Made by a program: the position numbers and the translations under genes
Notes under the pieces: model-generated
Told to the model about the DNA's origin: nothing
The model's input: the letters and a program-made list of their open reading frames with translations, nothing else
The model's database searches: none
In this document: positions 33,101 to 47,500 of the stretch, one piece after another
How the letters are laid out: every line of letters begins with the position of its first letter
How positions within the stretch are numbered: position 1 is the first letter of the stretch
NCBI RefSeq assembly: GCF_964199755.1
Contig: NC_133914.1
Span: 992,001 to 1,056,000 of the forward strand
Length of the DNA stretch: 64,000 nt
Origin: Larus michahellis
Taxonomy: Eukaryota > Chordata > Aves > Charadriiformes > Laridae
Direction: 5' to 3'

Positions 33101-34430
33101 CGCTCACCAACCCCACGTCTTTCCATGGGCACCCGTTACCTATGGAATTGGGTGCAGAACTCATCCAGGACTGACGTGCTCCCCCGGGGTAGCTCTGTAC
33201 TTTTGGAAGCCGGGACGTAATCGCAGTAGTGAACAGATGCGGCTGCCTTCACTAGCCCACTCGTATTTTGTGATAAACTTTGCTTTGATGACAGATTCGT
33301 AAGCGTAACAACTCCCCCTTAAAATAAATGCCGCAGAGGGGGGAACTAGGGGTCCTCTGAGCCCCAGTTCCATGTTCAAGACAAGGGGATGGGCTTGTGA
33401 TGGATACTTGAGAATGGTGATAGATTTAAAAAAAAGCAAATGGCAATTTTATACCTGTGTTATGTAACGTTTTATATGTGCGTGTGGTCTTTCTTAATGT
33501 AAAACTCTTGTATTTTTGTGGTTTATATGCAGCAGGACTGATGGCTGTGAGGGTGCACGCTATTTTGTAAAATACTCTTAGCCAGTTTTCCCAAGGAGGA
33601 AAAAACTGAAGTCTTCACACTTTCATTGGCTTGTACCTGCATGTACAGTATCGGGGCAGCAAGTGAAGATGATTAAAGCCAGCTTGAAAACTTTTTTCTG
33701 TGCTTGGAGTTGAGCTTCTCAAAGCATCCATCCCAAACCCACGTGTGTAGCTGAAAAAAAAGCCAGCTCTCTCCCCCAGCTGATACGCCGGGGCGGAGGG
33801 GAAGAGGAAGAAACCCTCTTTTTTTCCTGAAAAGAGCAGGTTTTGACTTGAGGAAAGAAATACCATAATTAATATGCAAGCAGAGTACCATCAAGTCAAG
33901 GCGCACACAATTAGCTGAGCTCTCCCCCCTGCAGCTGCACATGGCCAGCAACAAGCCCAAGGGAGACCGGCCTTCATCTCTCTTCTTTAGGCGACTCCCA
34001 AACCCCCCCAGCCTTCCATAGTCTCGCTGTTTCCACTTTTAAAAAGCTTAAAATTTACCTTTTGAACAGGCCGCGGCCAGGTTTTGTTGAACATTGGTGT
34101 AAAGCTGCAGTCCTGATAATTCGAGTTCTCCCTGCAGCCACCGCTGCAGGAATGCTGCGTTCACCCCCACCCCCAAGCTGTGAGTCTCTCTTGTATATAA
34201 AAGTGTCAACTGACCTGATTCTGCCTCTGCCGAGCCTGGTTCTTTGCACGCTGACGGTCCTTAGCTTTCAGGCAAACACTGTTCTCGCCTGACACTTGCT
34301 ACAAAGCAGATGGAGTCGGTCCGATTCGGATGAAAGGCTCCAAATCCCCACACACCTGAAGTGAACAACTCGCGCCAGTTAAACAGCGTTCAACACAATC
34401 TGTTACGCTCTTTAAAAACAAGATAAGTCA
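30184..34430. other. RIMS3-SMAP2 intergenic DNA or distal RIMS3 3' UTR
   Basis: No coding exon was recognised. A pyrimidine/T tract spans 31448-31512. An AATAAA at 33323-33328 and AT-rich DNA at 33420-33540 could mark a distal RIMS3 polyadenylation region. RIMS3 and SMAP2 converge here. The human neighbours in this interval (EXO5, ZNF684, ZFP69, ZFP69B) are not seen. Confidence 0.5.
31448..31512. repeat. Pyrimidine and poly-T tract
   Basis: A T/C-rich run passes through TCTCTCTC into an unbroken T run of more than 20. No flanking retroposon body was recognised. Confidence 0.8.
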
Positions 34431-34451
34431 GTTGAGGTTTCACTGCAATAT

Positions 34452-34457
34452 TTTATT
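34452..34457 (-). terminator. SMAP2: SMAP2 polyadenylation signal
   Basis: AATAAA on the minus strand, about 990 bases past the SMAP2 stop. It is the only canonical signal I see in that stretch. Cleavage would be expected roughly 15-25 bases further left. Confidence 0.7.
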
Positions 34458-35444
34458 TGGGAATTTACATATACACAGGATAAAGCAGACCACAGAAGTC
34501 TGACTTCTTGCTCACGCTGATGAGTTCAAGCAGTTGTGTTCTACTGAAGATGAGAAAAGAAATCTGACCCACCCACTTTCTATGCCTAGATTAAAATGTC
34601 AAAAGCTAGCTGGGAAAGGGTACCAGGATTACACAGGAACAACAAAAAAAATATATATGAAAAAAGTATAAATTAGGATGTCGTAGTAATTTTAAAAGTG
34701 TAAGAAAACTTGCAGTGGGCTCTCAGCCCTTGATAAGTTAACTCTCAGTTAGATTGTTAAAAGTTAAATACATCAATACCACGTATTAGACAGAAAAGCC
34801 ACTCTGAAGTGCAAGTTTCACATTCCAAACAGCTTGCCCCCACACTGCGCGAGAATCCTGCTTGCTCACGGGGGGAGGGAGAGGGGTCTTCAAAATGACT
34901 TTGGTTCCAATGAGGGTTGGCGAGCCAAGCACAGCAAGGCCTCAGCTCCGGAGAACTCCACTCAAGGGAAGAGGTAGCAAGGCTTGCTTGCCCCTGGGCG
35001 TGGGTTAAAATCCAGTTCCTCAGCACCAAACAACGTTTCCACCCCTCTGGTAACCAAAACCCCTACTAATACTAGATTTTAAGTGGTTCTTAAAAGGGCG
35101 GACATTACAGGCCTGTGTTAAGTACAGATTTCCCAAGTTCCTCAGTCCCACCTCTGCTCAGATGCCCAGCGGGGCGTTAAGTGCTACCCAGAAGCATCGG
35201 TGGAGGTTTGTGCAAGGAGGGGATCCACCCCAGAAGTGTGTGCATTGACTGTGCTAAATACAGGGGAGCTCATGTTCTGGTCACTGAGGTTTCACCGTGT
35301 CTGACAGTGAAAAGGCAGAGATGGGTCTCAGTTATGGAAAGAGGCTCAGGCTGGGCAGCCAGCCGGAAAGAAAAAACCCTGAATGTCTCATGGAGCAGTT
35401 TTGAAGAACAGAACAGAAGGCAAGAATGGTCACAACGCAAGGGA

Positions 35445-35570
35445 TCATTTCCACATCTGAGTGCTGAGGGACTGATTGCTTCCCTGGGCACCTCCGCCAC
35501 CCATTGACTGTCCATAGCCCATCATGCCATTAGCTCCATAGAAGTTCATCCCAGCCATCTGCTGGGTCAT
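35445..35570 (-). CDS. SMAP2: SMAP2 last coding exon with stop
   Basis: Codes residues 388-428: [20 protein letters not shown] then a Gly/Ser-rich stretch ending STQMWK. Stop TGA at 35447-35445. Confidence 0.97.
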   Translation of the reverse strand: MTQQMAGMNFYGANGMMGYGQSMGGGGAQGSNQSLSTQMWK

Positions 35571-38500
35571 CTGCAAAGGGGAGAGGAGAGAAGTCAAGGC
35601 TATGTCAAGGAGACTGCCAGCCCACAGCAGTCAAAGGTAAAACTCTTGCTCCCCAACACATTACAGGCTTAAGCCAGTTCTTTTAAAGAGTTATGGTGAA
35701 CAGAAGTCACCGGCTTCTCGGGCGTGTGCCCACCTAGCAAGCTGAGGAATTTTTCATTTTAGCTGCTGTCACCCTGATGTTTGTTCTCCACCAAGCACTG
35801 AGGCCTCTGAACAAGTTACTCCTTTGTGATCCCTCAGTTTGCCTGAGGTGTCAGTAGACCTCACCCAACCCCAGGCGCCAGACCATAAAAGCACTGAAGT
35901 TTTCAGGTACGGGGCTAGATTTAATTGTGTGTGCTTCCCCTGCCCTCCATCCACCTTTGGGTCAGCAGAAGATCACGCCTCACCTGAGCAATGTTCCACT
36001 GAAGCTGCTGCGCTGGCTGCACGCCATAGACGGGCTGGGGAACCGCTGCCATGCCAGCTACGTAGCCAGCCTGCTGCGCAGCCATCATCCCGTTGGGGAC
36101 ACCAATGACAGCTGCCTGCACATTACCCACATATCCAGCTGGTATGGCCATGGGAGTCACCATCCCCGCAGCTCCAGGCTGGGCCATCATTCCCACTGAT
36201 GGTGCCATCATGCCTCCCATCATGCTGCTGGAGGGGGCTACTCCCGGGAAGCTTGTATATGCTGCTGCAGGATATGCCATCTGAGCCGGGGCCATGAACA
36301 TTGCTCCTGGAAAACGGCAGAGAAGCCATGAAGAGAAGAACTGCTGCACTCGTTGTCAGGGAATGAAACGCTGACCTTCAGATCAGAGACTATCACAACA
36401 TGCACTTGGCCATGACATCCAGACTAAGCTGCTCATCATGCTACTCACCAGTTCTCCAGAAGGACCACCTACATTCCCACATCTTTGCTTGTCAGCTGTC
36501 AGGACACCCCACCCACTCCGGATTAGCGTACTGCTGTTCCACAGCTCTATTCTGAGATCCATTACCTTGCGCAGGCAGCTGAGGTGTTTGAGAGCCGTAC
36601 AAGGAGAGGATGGAGTCTTTAGAGAGCTGCTTCTTCCCCACTTCCTCCCCTTTTCCTCCTGGCTCAGGGAAGAGATTCAGGTTTTCGGGAACAGAACCAG
36701 CGCTTCCAGATGTTGGCATAGAGCCAGTGACCTGAGACAGAGACAGCACAAGTGCACCAGCTGCATCCAGCACTGGGGGAAGACACATCTCATTCAAGCA
36801 TCTAACTGGGCTTTGCCAAGCACCGACGTTCCCGACTTACCTTCCTGCAGTCGGAGTTTGATCCCACTGATGCAAAAAGATCGAGATCCTTCTCCAAGCT
36901 GCTAGGCCTGCCGTTCGTAACGGTGGCTGTCACAGGAGCATCTGGGGGAGACAAAGCTGCGTGAACACCCACCGCAGGTGGCCGCAGGCTGGGGGGCAGC
37001 CTCCTTGCCAATTGAGCAGGTTGCCCATATGCCGCTCAACCCAGTGACCTGACCTGTAACCTACTTCAGCCAGCGCACATTGCCAGCTCTTCGCTCGTCC
37101 TTCTGGTGCCAAGAAGGAACTGGCTCAGGACCGAGGAAGCGCACTGCGCCATGTCTGTCCTGTTAACCTGGGACCAGCCAGGAGCCACATGGTGTCTGGA
37201 GACCACTAGAGCCGCTCCTGGAACACTACAGGCACAACCGCTGCACCCCCACAAAGGGAAACATAAGGAAAACTGCCTCTGCTGCAGCACTGAGCACTGT
37301 GCTTGAGTTGCACTGCAGTAGTTTAAGCAAAACACTCCAGTATTCCTACCAGCTGTTGTTCACCGACATGGAAAATAAGTACTAAAAGCTCGTCAGATTC
37401 CCAAGACCAAAGATGGTGCACAGGGTCACTGTAACAAGTGCAGTAAGGCTGGAAAGGCTCTCACCAAGTCCTAGCAAGTCCATCACTGGTTCAGTAGATT
37501 TAGGAGAACTTTTTCTAGACTGCTGTGTTTCTTCTTTCTTTTGAGGCTAGGGAAAAAGAACACCAAAAGTCCTGTTCAAATTTTGGGTTTACTCTGATAT
37601 ATTAGAGGCTTTAATGAGACATTAACCCTTAAAATCCTTTTTTCCAGTGAGCGTAAGTGCTCCCAAAGCAAAGGGAATTTCAGAGTGAGTATTACATAGT
37701 TGTTTTATTGTCCCATTACTTTGGGACCCACTGCTAAATTTAAGCATGCTCTAAACTAGGAAACAAGTAGCCGCTCAAGCTGGGAAGCTAAGCGGGGAGT
37801 AGCTGGATTCCAATCTGCTCTGCATTGCGAGGCAGAACACGTCTGCTTAGTATCTAGATGAGCAGTAAAAACAAGCCACTACCATTAGCGTGACTCAGTG
37901 CACCCACTGCTATGACTGAGGCCAGAAAAAATGCCTCCACATCAAGCTGGACTGCTCTGTTCTGCTTGAGAGAAGTGTTTGCAACTGATCCATGACCATG
38001 CCTTTCGGTCTTACCATTTTCACCTTCTCAAAGATGATAGGTTCCAGTTTTCTTTCTGATACTGGCTCATTACTCCTTTTCCATTTGTCATCCTTTTCTT
38101 TCTGTAAGGAAAAAAATACTGACATGAGGGTCAAAACTCATGCCATCATACCAAGAGAGAGTTCATACAGAGCTTTAAGTAAAGCTGCTACTAATCTAAA
38201 AAGCCTCAAAGATACAGCTAAAGACTATATTTGAAGCTAGTCCTGCCAAATTTGCGGAAGGAGTTGGACAAGATGGCCTTCAAAGCTCCCCTCCAACTTA
38301 AATTCTTTCTACAGAATGACTGAGCGCAATCAGCCTTGGAGAGAGATCAGTCACTAATACAGGAAACATTTAAAGTGCCTGTTTTCATGGAGCCACTGCT
38401 TACTCATGAGACAGGCATACACTTATATCTTAACGTGCACTCAAGCTCCTGTAGAAGTGATTAGAAACTAACCCTAAACGCGTTGATGTCAATACTTCGG

Positions 38501-41500
38501 TCCATGTATTTCTTCTTTTCGTATTTATCCCGAATGAAGCTCTCCACGGCTCTGCAAGCAGCTTGTTAAAGACAAACGATTCAAGAATAGAAGACTTACG
38601 TAGTATTATTTGACACGTGGATACAAGGTACAGGCTGTAACTAAACTAATGACTGTTTAAAGAGTATTTCCAGCAGGAACTTTCTTAAAATAATTTACTG
38701 TTGGATCCAACTACTTTACCTGCTCAATTTTAGCCCTGGGGTTATTCCAAGCATGATGGTGCTATAAAAGGTATATTAAATCAGGGCTTAAATTCCCAGC
38801 GTATTTTCTTCACTGACGTATATTTACTCCAACCATCACTTAAGAGCATACACGTCATTAGCACAAATCACACGGAGGTCAGAGAAATGGATCCTGCACA
38901 TTCAGAAGCATCTCAGCCACCAGCTTAAGACAGAATTGATGGTAGAGGTGCTCCTGCCTGTCTTTAGGTTTACATCACTATACTCCTGTTGCACTCTGCA
39001 TCCAGAAACCCTCCCGTACGATTCCAGTTACAGCTTAATTTTTCAGAAGTGTTAAACCTTTTTATCTGTCTCCACTGAGACTTCTAAATGCTCAGCGCTT
39101 TTGAAAGTGACCCCTCCTATTTGCCCCAGACTCTAACACGCATCTCATGCAATAGCTTCAGGTCGTAACATTCGTGTTCCGGTTCTCCACCCTCAGAGCT
39201 CAGAAGGGATCTTTTTAGCTCTCTTCTGCTTCCTTCCATAAGCGAGCAGCCTGCAGGTGAAGCAATGCTCAGGGGGTGCCTAGCTAGGAACTCATTCTCA
39301 CAGCTGACGCCCAGGCACACGAAGTTAAGCCTCCTATGCAAGGAGTGCGGCTACAAAGCGACAAGATGAAAAGGCTCCATGTTTCCCCAGCAGCAAAGGA
39401 AGAAAGGATGCTGATCTGTCTGAGGTCGCCTGAAGTTCTCTGGCAGGTAGGCTTCATAAAGACGATTTGCTTTTCCGTTTCCCATCTCTTGCATGCACTG
39501 CAATTCAAAAGAATCCTTGAACCCTTTGTTTCACAGACATTAAAGCTCTTATACATACTAGCATGACTGACTACAAGCAAAAGCCTCTCTGTGTGGACCA
39601 GAAGGCACGTGTAGACTTTTGAAGTCTGTTCTGTACCTGGAAGCCACTCCTCAGGCTTTTGGTGCAAGCCTACTAGCTGGGAATCCCTGATGCAGTTGCT
39701 ATGATCCCCCCTCGCACAATTAGCCAACCCTAAGCACCACAGCACAATATGTATTCAAAGACAAGAAAAATATCACATTAGCAGCCTAAAGTCACTCTGG
39801 AAGTTGAGAATTTGTCTTCTGGGAACCTCAAGGAGAGGAGGTGGGCAGCAGCTCCAGACACCAGCAGCCTTTGGCAGTTTACAGAAGCTTGCAGCGTTTG
39901 TCTTCACCCTCTGATGTTTGCTGAGCCTGAAATCATGACATTTTCCCTCCCAATCTAATCTCACTTGGTATCTTCTTCCTGCTTCACTTCCCACATCTTT
40001 GGCCTATTCAGACTTTGTTTATCGCCCAGCTTACCCATCCCCGCCAACAGAACGCCACTGTTCGTGTTTCGCTCATTACCTGTATCTGTTCTTGTGTCCA
40101 CTGGTCGAGATTGACAGATTTTACCCTGGATATATGAACTCCCAGGTTCCTGTGGATCCCAGCACAACGAATACAGATGAATACACCGATATTCCAGGAC
40201 GCCCATCGTGGCCCTGCAAAGAGACACAAGTGTTTCACACCAGCACGTCAAGCTGTAGTTGCCTTTAGCAACTGAGAAACTGTACCAAGTGAACTGGGAC
40301 CGAGGCGTTTACATTTTCATCCAGATTAGAAACTGCGTTAGACATCAGCAGGACATTTAAAGATTGTCTCCCAACGCTTATACTCAGAGCGAGTATTTTA
40401 CTGACTCCCTCTTCCGTTTTGAGGGCTCTACACAGCTCTAAGGGGAGGAGGGAAGAAAACAGGCATTCAGACCACCCAAGGCACTACAAAACCCCAATTT
40501 CTTCTTGCTTAAACTGATGCAACAGTCATGTCAGTGTAAGTCTGTGTTCCTGCTTTAGCAATGGAGAACTTTTCTCAGGTAACCCTACTGCAGTGGGATC
40601 AGCTCCAGAATATTCACTACTGCTCTCGGAAAGGCAGTATAAAATAGCCAGCGTCTGACAGACAGACTGTATCATCAAGTCTTCTGAGAGGCTTATGCAG
40701 GGAGCTACGGCTGAGGCAGGAGAGCAGGACAAAGCCCAGTACGCTGGCCACCAAAAAGCCACAGAGCCAGGGGCAGGACCCCGGGTTGCAATCCTGGCAG
40801 GAGGCTGATGATCAGTTCACTCCGCAGTTTCTACAGCTCTCATCAGATTCGTGGTTTGCATGCGGCTTTCAGACAGGCAGGAGAGCTCCAAGGGGCAGAA
40901 GGGAGATCATGCCAGGGGAAAAAAAACCACAAGGGAAAGATTGACAAGCTTAGCTTTACTCACTGCAAACAGTTCTCTGAAGGAAACCCAGCAATGCATC
41001 ACCCGGGGGAGGGCAGAGGACCACAGGCACTCCCACCCCTCCCAGCCAGGGCCAGCAGACCCTGGCCATCGAAACCCTCAGTCCCGCCAAAGGAATACCA
41101 GCTTCGGAAGTAGTTCTCTGCAGTGCAAGACAAGCAGGTTTTCAAACTAAATCATCTGGCTGGAGCTGCCAGCCAGCCACACAGTCACTGCGGCCAGCTT
41201 CCATCCTGGGCTGGATGTCACCATCCACGGGTAACCGGCCAAACAGCCACAGCAAAGCCACATCCTGAATGAGGGACCCAATAAACTGTACCAGCACTTT
41301 TTATAGTGATTGCAGGCATTATTGCAGATGAAGAGTTATTCTGCCTTTTCTTGCCATAGTTAAAATAGCAAGCATTAAAGCTAATGAGACTGAGGTGGGA
41401 GGGGGAAGAGGGGGAAAGTGTAATTTCAGAGCCCTAAAAAAGCAGCACTGTATTTGACTCTCCTGGATGTGCTAGATGGCTGTTAACAGTTTAATTCCTA

Positions 41501-44500
41501 TTTAGCGGAAAAGCCTAGAGTATCCTGAGGGATTTGGTGCTGCTGAGTGCAATCAACGGCTCATGGTCCCTTCCAGGGCAAAGGCGTGCAACCTCTAACT
41601 CACCCCCAGTACCTATTCCAGCTAACTCAGGTTATGATTAAAAAAAAAATCTCTTAAGGCTTCTGGCCTGGCCTGCCATTGCTTTCTGCTTTTTCAGAGA
41701 ATCATACCCAATTAATGAAGCTGATGAAAGTCACTTCCCAGCAGCTTAGGCACAGCTCTCGGCGAAGACCTGAGCAGAAGCACACTCCTGCCTATACCTC
41801 AGTTCCTTTGTTGTACTTACCAAAACAGGACCGAATGCAGCAAAGCGGGGGCCCATACTTTTAGCAGCACTTAAGTATGCCAGGCACAAAATAAGGCATG
41901 GAAATAAAAGGCTTCTTCAATGTTACACCTGTAGCACGCCAAGGTGAAGCCAGGAACCCTGATGCTTCATTTGATTTATTTGTGGAGCTCTCTCCCAGAT
42001 ACACACTGAAAGCTATAACGTGAGACCGCCGTCAGGATTAAGCATGAGATTCAAGGTTAGATTTAAACTCTAGATATATTTAGCCTTTATAGGACTAAAA
42101 GGATTAATAGTCAGCTAGATACTACATCAGGGCTGTAGTAATCAGCTCACCGGTTTGTCACATGTGCTCGCTCGAGCCACTGCATCCTCCTACCCCCCGA
42201 TGCCACACGAGAGGATGATTCAGTGGTACAGCCTGTTATGCCCACCCTGCCTTCGCCTTACTTCATTTGTGATGCAGGATCTGAAATAGCAAGGGCTGAG
42301 TACAGGAATAACAGCTGACGGTTGCTGCAACTTGTAGGTCCCAGCTCTGGAAGACCCTAGTACTGGAAGAGCTTCATTGTGCCAGTGACTGTCTTCAAGA
42401 AATAGATATGTAGGCTTTCAGAAATCCTCCTAGCAGCTAGCATTTGGCTTGGTGATAAACATATTATACAACCAGGGGTAGTTCTCTTTACTGATGCTTA
42501 TTTCAGCCAGGGTTTGGGCCTACCTGCAGTGCCAATAAATGCCATAAGGCTTTAGGTGGACCGACTAGAGGAAATACCAGAAGTACGGGGCTGTGAGGTC
42601 ATTTTTGCCTGAAGCCAGGAGGGAGAGGGTGAACCCAGAAGTTCAGCAGTCTGCTCTAACACGGCGGTGACTCCAGAGCCACAGGAGCAGGATGTTTGGG
42701 TGGTTCTCTGGAAATGCTGCCCAAAGTCTGCAGCCAGCTCTGTGGTTCTGCACGGCATGTCAACTTGAACTCTAGATCCGAGGGCCCCAGGCTTTTGGAG
42801 ATAACCAGCAATTTCTTTAGCCTAGTTACACAGCCCTGTATTCTAGCAACACTGTGATTTTAAAAAAAAAAAAAAAAAGAGAGGAACAAGGTAACAGCTA
42901 CATCCCTCGAGAGTGGAAAAGTTACTTTAAGATAAGCAGCTGCAGAAGAGACCCCCTTGCCTCAACGGCAGCAAAGGCTGACACGGGAGGGCTCAGAAAA
43001 CGGGGAAAGAACAGCCAGGGCTGAGCGGAGCAGCAGCCTGTTGGCAGCACTGTTAGGGAAGTGAAGTGTGTCCCGCTGAATCAAACTCCAAACAACTCCA
43101 TGCTCATTAAAATTATCATTTTTACCATTTCACTTCTTATAAAGCACTTAGTTCTGTGGGCAAGGGGGGGATGGGGTTTGATGGAAATGTAAACAAGCTC
43201 CCCACTTCCCTCTTTTCAGGCCACGGTGACGGAGCTTGCGCTAGAAATCACACAGGGGAAGTGCCCATAAATATCTGGCTGGGGAGAACATTGTACAGTC
43301 ATTTCCCCTCAATTTCACATGCCATTTTCAAGGTGACTGACTTGCAGAAAGCTCCAGGTGGTATTTACAGACACAAGTTTGGTCACATGCTGCAGCATCT
43401 AACTTCCCAAAAACTAAACCGAGCTGAAGACTGCACAGAAGCTCCAGTGACGGAGCATTGGCAGAAGTGGTAAAACACCTTAGTAGAAGTTAAGGGCACA
43501 ATTTTTTCAGAGAAAAAAATGTTTTTATGTCGGAAAGTCACTTTAGAGAACAACACAGCAGCGTTTATCGGCATTGCCAGCGCCGCCATGGAGCGCTATC
43601 ATCCCTCACAGCCTCTGCGCACACCCCGACACTCACCACTAATTGCTCGCGCGAGGGCAGGGCACGCCACGGGGAGCACTTCACCCGCCGGGTTCAGTCA
43701 ACCCCGGACACTTAAGATGCCAAAGGTTTTAGGACAAGGCTAAGAGAAACACTTAGCTTGTTAAACCACTAGAAAGAAACATGAAAGAAATTGGTCCTCG
43801 CATGAATACTCCCGCTAATGCTATAAAAATAGTTCCCCCGAGGCTGGCATCCTCGCAGCCACCAGATGGCTTCAGAGCTTACGGCCCAAATGAAAACTCG
43901 TTCCCATATGCAGCGCTGGGAGTTTGCTGCAATGACAACCAGTATCAGACACGCAAGCCTGATGCTGCAGTCACTTTTGTTTCAGCATTACGGCTCATTC
44001 TAACAGCTATGGGAAGCAAGTTACTTGGCGCCAACTCGGGCTGGGCATCGCTCGTTCCGTTCTGATTAAGCCTGCCATGCCCCTGTACATCACCTCATAC
44101 GTGCACAAATCCGTCCTGGAGAAGGCCAACCATCTGCAGGTGAACACGAGATTAAAAAAAAATGTCAGTTTTGAGTAAGAGTCAAAGCTTATTTAAGAGC
44201 CCAGCTATACGCTCAGTTCTGGCACAATATTAAGGCCAGCTCAGACCACCTCGGGACATACTCCTCGCCTGGCAGTGGTTGCAGGAAGATCTCGAGCTTA
44301 AAAGCATCTCCTGCTCAGTCAGTTTTTATTTTAGAAAGCTGCACTGACGACTCGAGTGCATTGCTAAGCGAGGATGCGTCCCCACCTAGCAGACTAGAGA
44401 GCTACGTGCGAGCAACTCGGGTGCCTGGCCGGTGCTTCCGTGAGACAGTATCACCGCCTGTTTTCTACCCCAGCCTGTCCAAATAAACCCCGCATCCCAA

Positions 44501-47500
44501 GCTGGTCATACCAGCTTAAGTTAGAATCATCAATGCCTACAAGGACTGCCTGAATGATCCGCCCTTACTGAAGAGGTTCTCGGTTCCCTCTAAAACCCCA
44601 GCGCAGCCTGGCTAGTCCCCACCATGTCTTAGTCACTTGCTGAAAGTTCACACCCTTGAGTGGTTTTAATCAAGGAATCCCAAGGGGATTCACTCCTCAC
44701 CCTTTATTCAGGCATTAGATTTTGGCTCAAGCTACCCATGCAGGTTTCTTTGGTAATAACCCTCCAGAAGGCGTTTAAAAATAAAACAGAAGTTGGCTGC
44801 AAAGCCATCGCTCTTTTGAGAAGGGGGGGGGGTGTCAGGAAAAAAATAGATGCTTTCATAGGCAGGAAGGAGAGAACATCGCTATTCAAAGCCTAATGAA
44901 ATATTCTTAGTGCAAACAATCGTTCGACTCGCAGGCTCCCTGCCTGCAAGCGCTCCAGCAAAAGCCCAGCTGTAGCAGGGAGAAGCGCCTGCCCAGCCCA
45001 TTGATCCCAGTTAACACTGCTGCGTGTGTTGGGCTACGGCGGCGTACAACCAGCCCCTCTCAGCGCTCCCAGGGGAGGTGGATGTGGGAAATTCGCCTGG
45101 GAGTGGGATAATCCCTGCGAGATGACAGTCACATCCTCTCGGACAAGCCTTCACCAGTACTTGGAAATTTCTCATCGAGACAAAGTTGAAAAGCCCTACT
45201 TTTTTGCAGAGCCAAATGAGGAAACAGCCAAGTATCCAAGAGCTTCCTCTGACTTGTGGTTTCCTTATTCTGGAAAGGGATTGCTTAATGACTTACTGAA
45301 ATTCATTCCGCTCATAGAAAAGCTATGACAAAGGCTGTCTTACAAAACAACTTCCTCTGCTCTCTACTGTAGATGTCTGTCCTACAGTCAAGTGTTCAGA
45401 TTAGTTTGGGGAAACAAGGTAAACTCCGCAAGTGGGTAAAAAGCACAGTTAAACTCGACTTCAAGATCTCTAAATTACGCTATTTAATTATTAACACAGC
45501 CTAGTTAGTTACTGGCCTGAGCGTGCATCCTGATGCAGGGTTCATGGACCTATCTGAGATTTGTGAAGGCTGATGCCTGCCGTACCTCCAGGTTTCGTAC
45601 CAGATAAGCTATTTGTGTAGTTTTTGGGAAGCCATTGGAACCCAGTGAAACAGGGATGCTAAAGCCAAAAACTCTGTACCAAGGGAGGTTGGTAGGGATA
45701 TATATCTACTCAAGCAGTTTAGTGGTTCAAAAATTCAACTTTATGCCATCATTTTAAAGATGAAAGGGCTGTTTTCAGGGTTTTTCTTCGTCTTGTTTTT
45801 TTTTCCAGTAGAAGATTGCTGCAGTAGTTATAGGCTTTAACTACTCTTTGCAGGAAAAAGGAAGAGCCAGAGGCATCTAAGGAGGCTGAGAATATTGCTT
45901 CCAACAACAGCTTGGAGTTTGCCTTAAAAATCTTCTTGGTTGTATTAGCAGCAACCAGTATACTCTCTCCTTCCCCAAACCATGATGTTGGCTACAGGTA
46001 CCTTACTGGCCAAGTCAGATCAAACTGACTGGTGCCGGCTCTGTTTCCTCTCAGGAACAGGCTTTGAATCTTCTACGGTTTACCAGAAACGCATAATATT
46101 TGAGTGCCCGGTGGCCTTGAAGGCAGCCACACAGCAGCACTTGATCTAGCTTTGCGTAGCAGTGAGCTTGCAGAAGCAGCCTTCAGTGCTCATCTTATCA
46201 TCGTTACCATCTTGTTCTTTGAACACGTGCTGTGATGATACAAATGCAGATGGAGCAAGGTGGAGGAAATTAAAATCGATGCTGTGAACAGCAGGGCAGG
46301 TCCTTCCTGTTGTTCAAGAAAGTGATGTTTATTACTTCAGTAAATAAACGTGAAAGCAACAATTTCAAGCAGGTGCTATAATAAGAATCCATGCAAGAGG
46401 ACTGGTTAACATTACCAATACTGATGACCACAATGCCTAAAAATAGATAAATTCGGCCAAGTTCCATGATGCATGTATTCCTGCATAGCAAGAGTCCCAG
46501 CAGCTAGATGCTCAATATCAGAGATCAGGATTTCATAGTGTTCCAGCGACGAGATAACAGATGTCCAAGCACTAGATTTTAGCCAAAACTACACATGAGT
46601 CAGTCCTAGAAGTTGCTAGGGTAAAGGCAACAGATTTCAAGGAGGCCTGAATTTCCATGAAATGCAAAAAAACTAGGTAAACACCATCCCTATGCCCAAC
46701 CCGCACATAGACAGAGCAGCAGGATGGAAACTCACACTATCACTACCATTTCACCCCACCAAAATTCAACTTAGAATTTCTCCACCAAACTCCTTACAAG
46801 ACATCTGCTCACCCAGCTTTAATTCCTCACTGCATTTTGGAAATATTTAGACCCTATCTTCCAATCTCAATTGAGTTGTGGAGAGAAGTAGAAGTCACTA
46901 AGTCCTTAAAATAGCTCCTAACAGAGGAGGGGTCTGAGCTCCTGGGCCACTTTCTGCTTGGTTGACAATCCCTTCGATATCTAGAGCTAGACATGAACTA
47001 CTTTTCACTGTCAAAGTTACCAAAAAAGGACTTGACATTCATAAGGAAAGGGCATAACCTGGCCAGTAAGGAATGGCATGTTTTGCCAAAAATAGAGGTA
47101 AGCAGTTTAACGAGGCACTGAAGGTCCAATGATAGCACAGGTAACCAGCTTTGCAGTCAGAGGAAGCTTTGCTCTAAGAGAGTTTCTCTTAAAAACTCAA
47201 ACTTTTCCTGTCCTAGATTTCCCAGGACACACAAAGTAATCACTATTCTGGATCAACCTGGAGGAGACCAAAGCTATTCTTGATTCTCTAGTTGGTTTTG
47301 ATAACCTACTTGCATTTTGCAAGATGAATTACCTTTAAACGGCAGAGGCATTTTCTGAAGAGGCTGGCACACAAGTTCCTGAGCATGTTTGAAACCTTAT
47401 GTAATTCATCTGGCAGTTACTATAGGAACAAACTTTTACTAGAAGTTACAGCTATGCTCTGAGAATCACACGGCATTTTTTGGACCCTTGATGTACACCC

